A stretch of 7,502 nt of DNA from Actinomycetota bacterium. Lineage in GTDB: Bacteria > Cyanobacteriota > Vampirovibrionia > Obscuribacterales > Obscuribacteraceae. The notes beneath the pieces were generated by a model. The model searched no databases. It was not told where the DNA came from and worked only from the letters and a program-made list of their open reading frames with translations. Position 1 is the first letter of the stretch. Every line of letters starts with the position of its first letter. Shown here in pieces: positions 1-4,951 of this stretch. The stretch lies in contig CAJCIF010000443.1 of assembly GCA_903970355.1 (NCBI GenBank), positions 1-7,502 on the forward strand, written 5' to 3'. The translations under genes were made by a program, and so were the position numbers.

Positions 1-192
1 CCTCCCATCCCTCATGGCGTTCTCCGCCCCATCCCCGATGGTGTCCTTCTCCGTGCCGGTCGTGCTCATGAAAGAAATCCCAATCGTCCGCCCGCCCAGC
101 AGGCTCAAACAAAGAGGAAAAGCTCAGCACGAAAAGAAGAAGCAATGAAGCTTTGGCGAAAAAGTAAAAAACATTGGAGTGCGGTCTCATAA
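1..192 (+). CDS. C-terminal end of an unidentified Pro-rich repeat protein (partial, enters from left)
   Basis: Frame 1 is open from the window edge to a TAA at 190-192, giving 63 residues. It begins with two copies of a PIP(H/D)GVL motif and ends in a basic, Lys/Arg-rich tail (about residues 35-63). The strand and frame choice rests on the 24-bp repeat at 4-51: four of the six differences between its copies are synonymous third-position changes in this frame. Third-base GC of the first codons is also mixed, like the other genes here. The first 100 bp are much richer in GC than what follows, largely because of Pro, Gly and Arg codons. The function is not recognisable from this tail. A secreted or surface repeat protein is possible but is only inference. 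Confidence 0.55.
   Translation, partial: PPIPHGVLRPIPDGVLLRAGRAHERNPNRPPAQQAQTKRKSSARKEEAMKLWRKSKKHWSAVS
4..51 (+). repeat. 24-bp tandem repeat, two copies, in coding sequence
   Basis: Positions 4-27 and 28-51 match at 18 of 24 bases and encode PIPHGVLR and PIPDGVLL. The mismatches are mainly at wobble positions, so the copies have diverged under protein-level constraint. More copies may lie to the left of the window. Confidence 0.6.
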
Positions 193-396
193 TGAGATGG
201 TAACAATGAAAAACCGTGCTATTCGGTGTCGCTTAAGTCAATGCAATCGCATTAGGTAGTAGGGAAGTTTTCGACGCGTTTGTTTTTCCACCGGCAAACG
301 CACTGGCAAAGAATACACAAGCTAGAGTAGCAGACGGTCGGGTCTAGACGGTAAGATGGTTTGTAAAAGTTCCAACAGAACAAAAGTCGAGAGAAC
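193..396. other. Intergenic region before the Clp_N gene
   Basis: This stretch of about 200 bp has no convincing gene. It holds one copy of the 26-bp element at 311-336. A weak -10-like hexamer TAAGAT (352-357) has no recognisable -35, so no promoter is called. A 17-codon ATG frame at 206 is too short to support. Confidence 0.5.
311..336 (+). repeat. Intergenic 26-bp element, copy A
   Basis: The 16-base core GCTAGAGTAGCAGACG (321-336) recurs with one mismatch at 1479-1494. The ten bases before it also align (8 of 10, with one inserted base in the other copy). Both copies lie in non-coding DNA upstream of a + strand gene; this one starts 86 bp before the Clp_N start. It could be a binding site for a shared regulator or a remnant of a dispersed repeat. 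Confidence 0.5.
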
Positions 397-892
397 ATGA
401 ACGCTAAGAAAGGCTTCTCAACGTATGAACGTTTTACACAAGCATCGATAGTGGTGATTATGCTCGCTCAAGAGGAAGCTAAGTCGTTGGGCCATAACTT
501 TGTTTCCATTGAACATATTTTCCTCGGATTAATCGCTGAAGGAAAGGGCGTTGCTGCCCAGGAGCTGAAGAAAGCCGGCATGACGTTGCTGGAAGCTCGC
601 TCTGTGGTTAAAGACATACTCTCTCCTTTTGATCGCATTGAAAAACGGTGGTGGCAAATACTTTCCGATCCGTTCAAAGAAATGACGTATTTGGAGAATG
701 CAAGACAAATGCTCGTACTAGCTTCGAATGAATTTAAATGTTACATACATGGGCACCGAGCACTTACTCTTAGGTCTACTACGCCTTGATGAAAAAGACT
801 CGCTTGAAATATTTACGCGCTTTAAAACGGACAAAGTCGGATTGCGACAATCGATATTAAGCACCATTCGCGCTCGCGATTTGCTGAAATGA
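397..892 (+). pseudogene. Stand-alone Clp N-terminal (Clp_N) domain protein, frameshifted
   Basis: The protein closely resembles the N-terminal domain of ClpC-type AAA+ unfoldases, which binds adaptors and substrates; no ATPase domain is present. Repeat one spans about residues 8-70, with the typical AQEEAKSLGHNFVSIEH, FLGL and EGKGVAAQ signatures. Repeat two begins near residue 95 but runs into wrong frame and stops at 787-789 (130 residues). The missing half lies in the +1 frame at 749-892, reading MGTEHLLLGLLRLDE and ending LLK-stop. Removing one ACAT from the direct duplication ACATACAT (743-750) joins the halves as CYMGTEHLLLGLL, restoring 163 residues, a normal length for a two-repeat Clp_N protein. 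The ATG at 397 has only a weak purine-rich GAGAG upstream. The break may be a real mutation, a sequencing or assembly error, or reversible slippage. The family assignment is very secure; whether a functional protein is made is unknown. Confidence 0.85.
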
Positions 893-936
893 AAACGGAA
901 AATATATCCTAAACTACCGGACTGCGTTGAAGCGTC

Positions 937-1392
937 TCAATTTTTATTCTTGGAACGAGTTTCTAACAGTCCCCCAAAAGCGCTTACAACTATGCACACT
1001 CCAAATGCGACCAGCGGAATGAGCGGCGGTATTGATGGTTCAGCTCCGGCATCAAGACTAGCGAACGCACATACAAAATAAAAAGTCCAGAAAACAATAT
1101 AACTCAAAAGAAATATGCATAAACGCGAAGATGCAATAAATGTCATAAGTGCTGAGAGTGGAATCCACAACCTTGTCCACCACGTCACTTCCCGTTCGCT
1201 TATATCAGATACGTGAGTTGATCCGCAAAAGATAATGATTGCACCTAAACAAATGGAGCTGATAAAAAATAATCTGAGTAGCACGTCAAAGTTACGTAAG
1301 TGCTTTCTAAGTAAAAGAAAGCGAACAATAACGAAAACAACACAAAGGAATATCGGCAACAAAATCGATATCGGTGAATTCAAATCAAGCAT
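937..1392 (-). CDS. Hypothetical polytopic membrane protein (151 aa)
   Basis: The family is not recognised. The sequence is strongly hydrophobic, with probable membrane helices near residues 9-28, 38-57, 72-89, 91-111 and 122-142, short basic loops after the first helix (LLLRKHLR) and a charged C-terminal tail (ETRSKNKN). The regular alternation of hydrophobic stretches and charged ends supports a real protein, although the ribosome-binding site before the ATG is weak. It is convergent with the Clp_N gene (44 bp between stops) and divergent from the 1580 operon. A hairpin of CTGCTG/CAGCAG arms (1425-1444) sits in its leader. Its size and all-membrane character resemble the four-helix protein at 2418-2843, but no sequence similarity between them is evident. 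Confidence 0.65.
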   Translation of the reverse strand: MLDLNSPISILLPIFLCVVFVIVRFLLLRKHLRNFDVLLRLFFISSICLGAIIIFCGSTHVSDISEREVTWWTRLWIPLSALMTFIASSRLCIFLLSYIVFWTFYFVCAFASLDAGAEPSIPPLIPLVAFGVCIVVSAFGGLLETRSKNKN

Positions 1393-1467
1393 GTTGAGTT
1401 CACGTCCAATAAGAGTAATCGCTGCTGCTGTTGAATTGCAGCAGTTGCACTTTCATAGGTGTTAAAT

Positions 1468-1494
1468 GAAAACATAAGGCTAGATTAGCAGACG
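1468..1494 (+). repeat. Intergenic 26-bp element, copy B
   Basis: Core GCTAGATTAGCAGACG at 1479-1494 matches copy A at 15 of 16 bases, and the flank GAAAACATAAG extends the match leftwards. It ends 26 bp upstream of the extended -10 of the 1580 operon, a distance suited to an activator or UP-like role, but it also lies upstream of the divergent minus-strand gene. Confidence 0.5.
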
Positions 1495-1520
1495 CACAGA
1501 TGGAGGGCATAAGCTGCCTT

Positions 1521-1529
1521 TGATATAAT
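1521..1529 (+). promoter_or_regulatory. Extended -10 promoter for the 1580-2843 operon
   Basis: TGATATAAT is a perfect extended -10 (TG-N-TATAAT), with TATAAT at 1524-1529. No good -35 hexamer lies 16-18 bp upstream, which extended -10 promoters tolerate. Transcription would start near 1536, leaving a leader of about 45 nt before the ATG at 1580, which has an AAGG ribosome-binding site seven to eight bases upstream. Confidence 0.6.
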
Positions 1530-1559
1530 TACTTCATTCCAAAATATGAAGAAGTAATT
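1527..1559. promoter_or_regulatory. Inverted repeat overlapping the promoter, possible operator
   Basis: Perfect 9-bp arms AATTACTTC (1527-1535) and GAAGTAATT (1551-1559) are separated by 15 bp. The left arm overlaps the end of the -10 box and the predicted start point lies at its edge, so a full RNA hairpin would not be transcribed from this promoter. A DNA-level operator is therefore more likely. Two extra T residues follow, so a weak terminator for upstream transcripts is an alternative. Confidence 0.45.
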
Positions 1560-1579
1560 TTCGTTGATGAAGGCTAACT

Positions 1580-2236
1580 ATGCTGGTTGCAATAACTAAG
1601 CACTGGCGAGTATTGTTCGTAATCCTTTGCTTGTTTGTGTTATGTGCTGCGTATCCGCTGAGCGTAATTTGGAGAGTGAGCTTACGCGAACAACAGCTGT
1701 TCGGCCGTAGCCATCTAATCCCGATTGCGATTAACGTTCCACAGTACACGAATCCACCCACTCCAGAGTCTTTCGGAACGGGTACTTATGTGTTCGTTCG
1801 CAATGGGACAAAAGTAATCGTGTACAAGCAGCTGGTGAATGGATTCCAGCATGCCTATGGTGCCGCTTTAGCGGCTTTCGAACTGGGTTCTTTTAATTCA
1901 GATATCCTCTTTCGAGTGAACGAATATTTTGAAGCATATACTTCCAAAGATGGTAGTACTGAGAAGCACTACTTGGACACAGAGAAAGACCTAGCTAACA
2001 ATGCAGTTGGAAGGAAAATTGGCGAGCGCGTCAAGTCGATGAAACTTTCAGGCAAACAGGCAGACGACCGCATAGTACAGGAAGTATTGAAAGCTATTGA
2101 CACGGGAGAAGTGATCAACAATTATTTGGATCCACGCGTAGAACGTCTACCAAGTAGAGAGGAATTTGGTTGTCCGGGGCTGCCTCCCAGACCTTCAGCA
2201 TCACCGGAGCATGCGAAAGGATTCCGCGCGAGCTAA
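1580..2236 (+). CDS. Membrane-anchored or secreted DUF6973-like protein
   Basis: The 218-residue protein starts with a basic N-terminus and one hydrophobic helix (about residues 9-31). This is either an uncleaved anchor or a signal peptide cut near CAA-Y, and it places the rest outside the cytoplasm. The central part shows the motif order of the family I know as DUF6973: NGFQHAYGAAL (88-98, His91), an acidic NEYFEAY segment (114-120), then DTEKDLANNAVGRKIG (133-148), followed by a helix VLKAIDTGEVINN. Conserved His, Asp and Asn residues in that family suggest an enzyme or metal site, but no activity is established. The Pro-rich tail (198-209) looks disordered. The start has AAGG seven to eight bases upstream and a strong extended -10 at 1521. 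The stop lies three bases before the next start, so the two genes are probably co-translated. Confidence is high that it is a gene, moderate for the family name. Confidence 0.75.
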   Translation: MLVAITKHWRVLFVILCLFVLCAAYPLSVIWRVSLREQQLFGRSHLIPIAINVPQYTNPPTPESFGTGTYVFVRNGTKVIVYKQLVNGFQHAYGAALAAFELGSFNSDILFRVNEYFEAYTSKDGSTEKHYLDTEKDLANNAVGRKIGERVKSMKLSGKQADDRIVQEVLKAIDTGEVINNYLDPRVERLPSREEFGCPGLPPRPSASPEHAKGFRAS

Positions 2237-2239
2237 GCG

Positions 2240-2431
2240 ATGAAAAAACGTATAAATATAGACGAACCGTTGACGGTTAAGGAACTTGCTCATCTTCTAG
2301 ATGTGCCTGATACTCAGGTAATAAAACATCTATTCCATGAGCTAGAACTGATGCGCACTGTAAATCAAATAGTCGAAATTGAGGCCGCAAAATCCGTTGC
2401 CATTGCTTTCGGTTTCGATGTTGAAAGTTGA
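2240..2431 (+). CDS. Stand-alone IF2_N domain small protein (63 aa)
   Basis: Nearly the whole protein is one copy of the small helical IF2_N domain found at the N-terminus of bacterial initiation factor IF-2. The series LTVKELAHLL, TQVIKHLF, VNQIVEIEAAKSVA and FGFDVE follows the IF-2 pattern (TVxELA, SQVIK, INQVxDxETAxxVA, xGxxV) without gaps except one extra residue near position 33-36, where the usual Leu-Gly turn becomes Leu-Glu. No GTPase domain follows. The ATG lies three bases after the previous stop and has no independent Shine-Dalgarno sequence, suggesting translational coupling. The 3' end probably overlaps the next gene. In IF-2 this domain region helps bind the 30S subunit; what a free copy does is unknown. 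It might bind the ribosome or serve as a small protein-protein or nucleic-acid contact module. Confidence 0.8.
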   Translation: MKKRINIDEPLTVKELAHLLDVPDTQVIKHLFHELELMRTVNQIVEIEAAKSVAIAFGFDVES

Positions 2432-2843
2432 TTTGCCGAAGAAAAGAGGTATGCAAGTCGTTAACGCACGAAAGACTCTCGGTAAACTCCTCGAAGGAGC
2501 ATATTTCCTTTCGAGCGCTATTGTTGGTTATTGCCAATCTTGGCCACTGAATGGTGCCTATTGGGAGCAAGCGGGCACAGTTGGTATATATTGGCTCCTA
2601 GCAGCAGGCGCGGCGGCCTGTTTTTTTTCGCCTCGTAAATCCGCAGAATCACATCATAAATTTGCCTTCTTGAGCTCTTGCAGTTATATCGTTTACTTCC
2701 TAATCATCGTACCATTGGCTCAAACTCAACTATTTGAATCTTGTCAGGGGTTTCTGCTGTGCTGGATTTCGATGATTTATTTCCCCCTGTTTGGCACAAT
2801 AAATCTCATGCTCCTAATTCAGTACATTAGAGCGAACCGCTAA
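2418..2843 (+). CDS. Hypothetical four-helix membrane protein
   Basis: No family is recognised. With the ATG at 2418 the product has 141 residues and overlaps the IF2_N gene by 14 bp. An ATG at 2451 (130 residues) is an alternative, with AGAGG very close upstream, and a TTG at 2379 is less likely. A short basic N-terminus precedes about four hydrophobic segments: GAYFLSSAIVGY, GIYWLLAAGAAACFF, SSCSYIVYFLIIVPLA and a long C-terminal LLCWISMIYFPLFGTINL region that may hold one helix. A basic loop (PRKSAESHHK) sits in the middle. The position suggests it is the third cistron of the 1580 operon, so its product could anchor or act with the DUF6973-like and IF2_N proteins. That is inference from order alone. 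Confidence 0.65.
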   Translation: MLKVDLPKKRGMQVVNARKTLGKLLEGAYFLSSAIVGYCQSWPLNGAYWEQAGTVGIYWLLAAGAAACFFSPRKSAESHHKFAFLSSCSYIVYFLIIVPLAQTQLFESCQGFLLCWISMIYFPLFGTINLMLLIQYIRANR

Positions 2844-2858
2844 GTCAAAGTTGCCGAA

Positions 2859-2874
2859 TGTGATTTATGTCACT
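2859..2874. promoter_or_regulatory. CRP-like palindrome TGTGA-N6-TCACT
   Basis: The site matches the CRP-family consensus TGTGA-N6-TCACA at nine of ten positions. It lies between a TTGCCG (2851-2856) and TATATA (2874-2879) pair with 17-bp spacing, a possible weak upstream promoter. It is about 140 bp before the predicted hipB start point, too far for standard CRP activation of that promoter. No regulator is known for this organism, so a role is not established. Confidence 0.35.
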
Positions 2875-2972
2875 ATATATGGTGCTCTAGTTATGAAGAA
2901 GGAACCGCGAGTCTAAACTATTATTTTCTAGCGCGTTAACAGTTGAAATTCAAAGTTGTTCTTCAGATTCTT

Positions 2973-3001
2973 TTGCCAAGAGCAAAGATAACTGGTAAAA
3001 T
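2973..3001 (+). promoter_or_regulatory. hipBA promoter
   Basis: TTGCCA (2973-2978) and TAAAAT (2996-3001) are separated by exactly 17 bp. A TGG just before the -10 adds an extended -10 signature. The predicted start near 3008 gives a leader of about 36 nt to the hipB ATG. The -10 and start point are covered by two palindromes, consistent with autorepression. Confidence 0.65.
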
Positions 3002-3016
3002 ATTACCTATTATAGG
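2994..3016. promoter_or_regulatory. Paired palindromes, likely HipB operator
   Basis: GGTAAAATATTACC (2994-3007; arms GGTAA/TTACC) runs directly into CCTATTATAGG (3006-3016; perfect about a central T), sharing two bases. They lie over the -10 box and transcription start of hipBA. In E. coli, HipB represses its own operon through TATCC-N8-GGATA sites; the sequences here differ, but the arrangement fits an XRE-family dimer operator. Confidence 0.55.
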
Positions 3017-3043
3017 GCAAAAGTAGATATAACCGGCATAAAA

Positions 3044-3349
3044 ATGCACTTTAATCTTGCTACGTCTGATGAGATCGCCCGAGAGTTCGGTAATAGAATG
3101 CGTGCTCATAGACTGGCTGAGAACCTACAGCAAAGCGAACTAGCTGCTCGGGCTGGAGTATCCGAACGAGCACTGCGCAATTTTGAGCGCTCGGGGCGTG
3201 GTTCCTTGGATCTGTTTTTGCGTGTAGCAATGGCTCTCGGTCTCATCGAATCCATGTCGAACTTGTTTGAGCTAAAACCAAAATCCATAAAGGCGATGGA
3301 GCGAGCTAGTCAAAACCGTCAAAGAGCGCGGCGGAGACAATCAGATTGA
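3044..3349 (+). CDS. hipB: HipB-like XRE-family antitoxin and autorepressor
   Basis: The 101-residue protein holds one helix-turn-helix of the XRE/Cro type, about residues 15-70, with the typical RMRAHRLAENLQQSELAARAG, VSERALRNFER and LFLRVAMALGL blocks. The C-terminus is very basic (NRQRARRRQSD), in place of the short strand found in E. coli HipB (88 residues). By family it neutralises HipA by binding it and represses the operon as a dimer. Gene order hipB-hipA is standard. Its TGA overlaps the TTG start of hipA by four bases. No good Shine-Dalgarno is visible before its ATG, but the promoter at 2973-3001 is well placed. The assignment is strong because of the neighbouring kinase. Confidence 0.88.
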   Translation: MHFNLATSDEIAREFGNRMRAHRLAENLQQSELAARAGVSERALRNFERSGRGSLDLFLRVAMALGLIESMSNLFELKPKSIKAMERASQNRQRARRRQSD

Positions 3350-4569
3350 AGAAGTTGAACGTGATTTACGCGGGCTGGGGCGAGCGAGTTGAATTAGGCG
3401 TTCTGGCGGACGATACCAGAGAGCTTCTTTTTGAGTACTCACCACAGGCTATAAAGCGGGGTCTTGAACTATCTCCTTTCAAGTTACCATTAAGTACAAG
3501 ATCTTTCGGTGATTTCCCCGAACATCAACTTCGATTACCCGGGCTGATAAGTGACGCATTACCAGATGGCTGGGGCATGTTATTGATGGACAGGCTCTTT
3601 CGCAAGCAAGGGCGGACTCTAGATCAGATCTCTCCGTTGGATCGTCTTGCATTGATTGGGGACAATGCGATGGGAGCGCTCGTGTTCGAGCCATCTGGTC
3701 GAGAGATGTTGACGCCAGCAGACGTGCAATTGTTGGATCTTGCCCGAGATGTTCGCTCCGTGATAACTGATGAGAGTGAAGTTCTATTGCGCAAACTAGT
3801 ATTGATGGGCGGATCGCCGCAAGGTGCCCGGCCTAAGGTTTTAGTGCATTTTGATCGGAAAAGCAATCTTATGTCCAACTCGGAGGAAGATGGCGGATGT
3901 CCTATGCTCGTGAAATTTCCTGCACAGCACGAGCACAAAGAGGTGTGTTCTGTGGAAGCAATGTACGGACGAATCGCAAAAGCGAGTGGCATTCGGACTC
4001 CGGTGACAGAATATTTTGACCTTGACCGGGAACTTTCAGCATTTGGTATCGAACGTTTCGACCGCTTCGAGGGCATGCGCATACCGATGCACACGGCTGC
4101 CGGAGCAGCGCATGTGGATTTCCGAACTCCACAGCTTGACTACATTACTCTTTTGCGACTGACTCAGTTCATGACCCGTGATGCCCGAGAGGTGCTTCAG
4201 GCGTTCGAGCGATGCGTTTTCAATGTCATGTTCAATAACCGGGATGATCACTCTAAAAACTTCTCTTTTTTATTGGGAAAGGATGGAAGATGGCGGTTTT
4301 CACCTGCCTATGATCTGACATTCAGCGAGGGGCCGAACGGTGAACATCAAATGGATATTTGCGGCGAAGCACGTACCCCATCCCGCAAACATTTACTTCA
4401 ACTGGCAAGCAAAACTGGTGTCCCGGAAGGAGCAGCTGAAGAAATCATCGGGCGAATTGCTATTGTTGCAGAGAGCTTTGGTGACTTTGCGGGTAACCTA
4501 CCGATCAGAACAGAAACACTGAAATCAATTGAGAAAGCAGTGAAGTCAAATCGGGCACGCTTAATCTAA
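3346..4569 (+). CDS. hipA: HipA family serine/threonine kinase toxin
   Basis: The 407-residue protein is full length for the family (E. coli HipA has 440). The N-terminal subdomain is at about 5-115, and the kinase core follows. GGSPQGARPK (155-164) is the Gly-rich nucleotide loop; Ser157 sits seven residues before Lys164, matching the autophosphorylated Ser150/Lys157 spacing of E. coli HipA. The catalytic loop is NNRDDHSKN, with Asp300 and Asn305, and AYD has metal-binding Asp323; the 23-residue distance equals Asp309 to Asp332 in E. coli. All key residues are kept, so an active kinase is expected. Characterised HipA proteins phosphorylate tRNA synthetases such as GltX and cause growth arrest or persistence; the substrate here is unknown. 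The start is a TTG overlapping the hipB stop (TTGA), with GGAG nine bases upstream. Coupling and a weak start codon would keep toxin below antitoxin. Confidence 0.92.
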   Translation: MKKLNVIYAGWGERVELGVLADDTRELLFEYSPQAIKRGLELSPFKLPLSTRSFGDFPEHQLRLPGLISDALPDGWGMLLMDRLFRKQGRTLDQISPLDRLALIGDNAMGALVFEPSGREMLTPADVQLLDLARDVRSVITDESEVLLRKLVLMGGSPQGARPKVLVHFDRKSNLMSNSEEDGGCPMLVKFPAQHEHKEVCSVEAMYGRIAKASGIRTPVTEYFDLDRELSAFGIERFDRFEGMRIPMHTAAGAAHVDFRTPQLDYITLLRLTQFMTRDAREVLQAFERCVFNVMFNNRDDHSKNFSFLLGKDGRWRFSPAYDLTFSEGPNGEHQMDICGEARTPSRKHLLQLASKTGVPEGAAEEIIGRIAIVAESFGDFAGNLPIRTETLKSIEKAVKSNRARLI

Positions 4570-4896
4570 GAAGGGTACAGGACAAGCAATTGTTTTGTTT
4601 ACTGGAACTGGTTTACTCTAGGGCGCTATTACAAAGCCGGTTGCAGTGAACGAACAGATGATTTCAATCTGGCATGGACAGATGTTCTCGAAGTCGCTAA
4701 ACAAATAATTTGCGAAGTTGAACGCTTATCCGATAGAGACCTGTTATATTCGCTGCTGCCCTTTTACCGAGAGAAGGCCGAAGAATTTATTAGACTCGCC
4801 GATGCGTGGAAAGAAACATATAGGTTAACCGGTGCGAGGTCGCACCGGCTTAGGTTGCGTTGCAACCTGATGCGCGCTCCGCGCGTTCAGGATTGA
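4570..4896 (+). pseudogene. Startless reading frame, probable gene remnant
   Basis: Directly after the hipA stop, in the same frame, 108 sense codons run to a TGA at 4894-4896 with no ATG, GTG or TTG start until an ATG near the very end. The central part (about 4624-4827) looks like a genuine helical protein, with stretches such as AWTDVLEVAKQIICEVERL and LLPFYREKAEEFIRLADAW. The last 23 or so codons run through the inverted-repeat cluster and give an Arg-rich sequence that is unlikely to be native. A degraded gene cut at its 3' end by the repeat cluster is the simplest reading. No family was recognised. HipA readthrough is unlikely because HipA already has a normal C-terminus. Confidence 0.45.
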
Positions 4897-4931
4897 AAGG
4901 ATAACGGATGTTATCTGAACTAGTTGAACCT
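4822..4931. repeat. Cluster of consecutive inverted repeats (possible palindromic element or structured RNA)
   Basis: Within 110 bp lie: GGTTAACC (4823-4830); a 9-bp perfect hairpin CCGGTGCGA/TCGCACCGG (4829-4848); AGGTTGC-GTT-GCAACCT (4852-4868); a stem with arms starting CCTGA and ending TCAGG around GCGCG-CTC-CGCGC (4866-4891); GATAAC-GGAT-GTTATC (4900-4915); and AACTAGTT (4918-4925). AGGTTAAC at the left can pair with GTTGAACCT at the right with one bulge, closing a multi-branched fold. No T-tract follows any stem on either strand, so these are not ordinary terminators, though they lie between converging genes. Confidence 0.7.
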
Positions 4932-4951
4932 TGAAATGTATCCCTGAGATG

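Noticed and set aside
1..69. Minus-strand frame starting ATG at 69 (MSTTGTEKDTIGDGAENAM)
   Set aside because: It looks protein-like, but 21 of 23 third codon positions are G or C, unlike every other gene here, and the 24-bp repeat shows silent divergence in the plus frame instead. With only 23 codons visible it cannot be fully excluded.
743..750. Programmed ribosomal frameshift in the Clp_N gene
   Set aside because: No slippery heptamer or downstream stem is evident, whereas a simple ACAT duplication explains the shift exactly.
1235..1465. Plus-strand 76-codon frame
   Set aside because: It is mostly antisense to the membrane protein at 937-1392, which has the clearer protein pattern.
3624..4251. 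Several minus-strand frames inside hipA
   Set aside because: They are antisense shadows of a well-supported kinase gene.
4829..4915. Rho-independent terminators for hipA or the 4952-5551 gene
   Set aside because: The stems are strong, but no T-tract follows them on either strand.
4822..4931. Integron attC site (GTTGAAC fits GTTRRRY at 4923-4929)
   Set aside because: The left end GGTTAAC does not fit RYYYAAC, and the interior forms several separate hairpins instead of one long imperfect stem. No integrase or cassette array is present.
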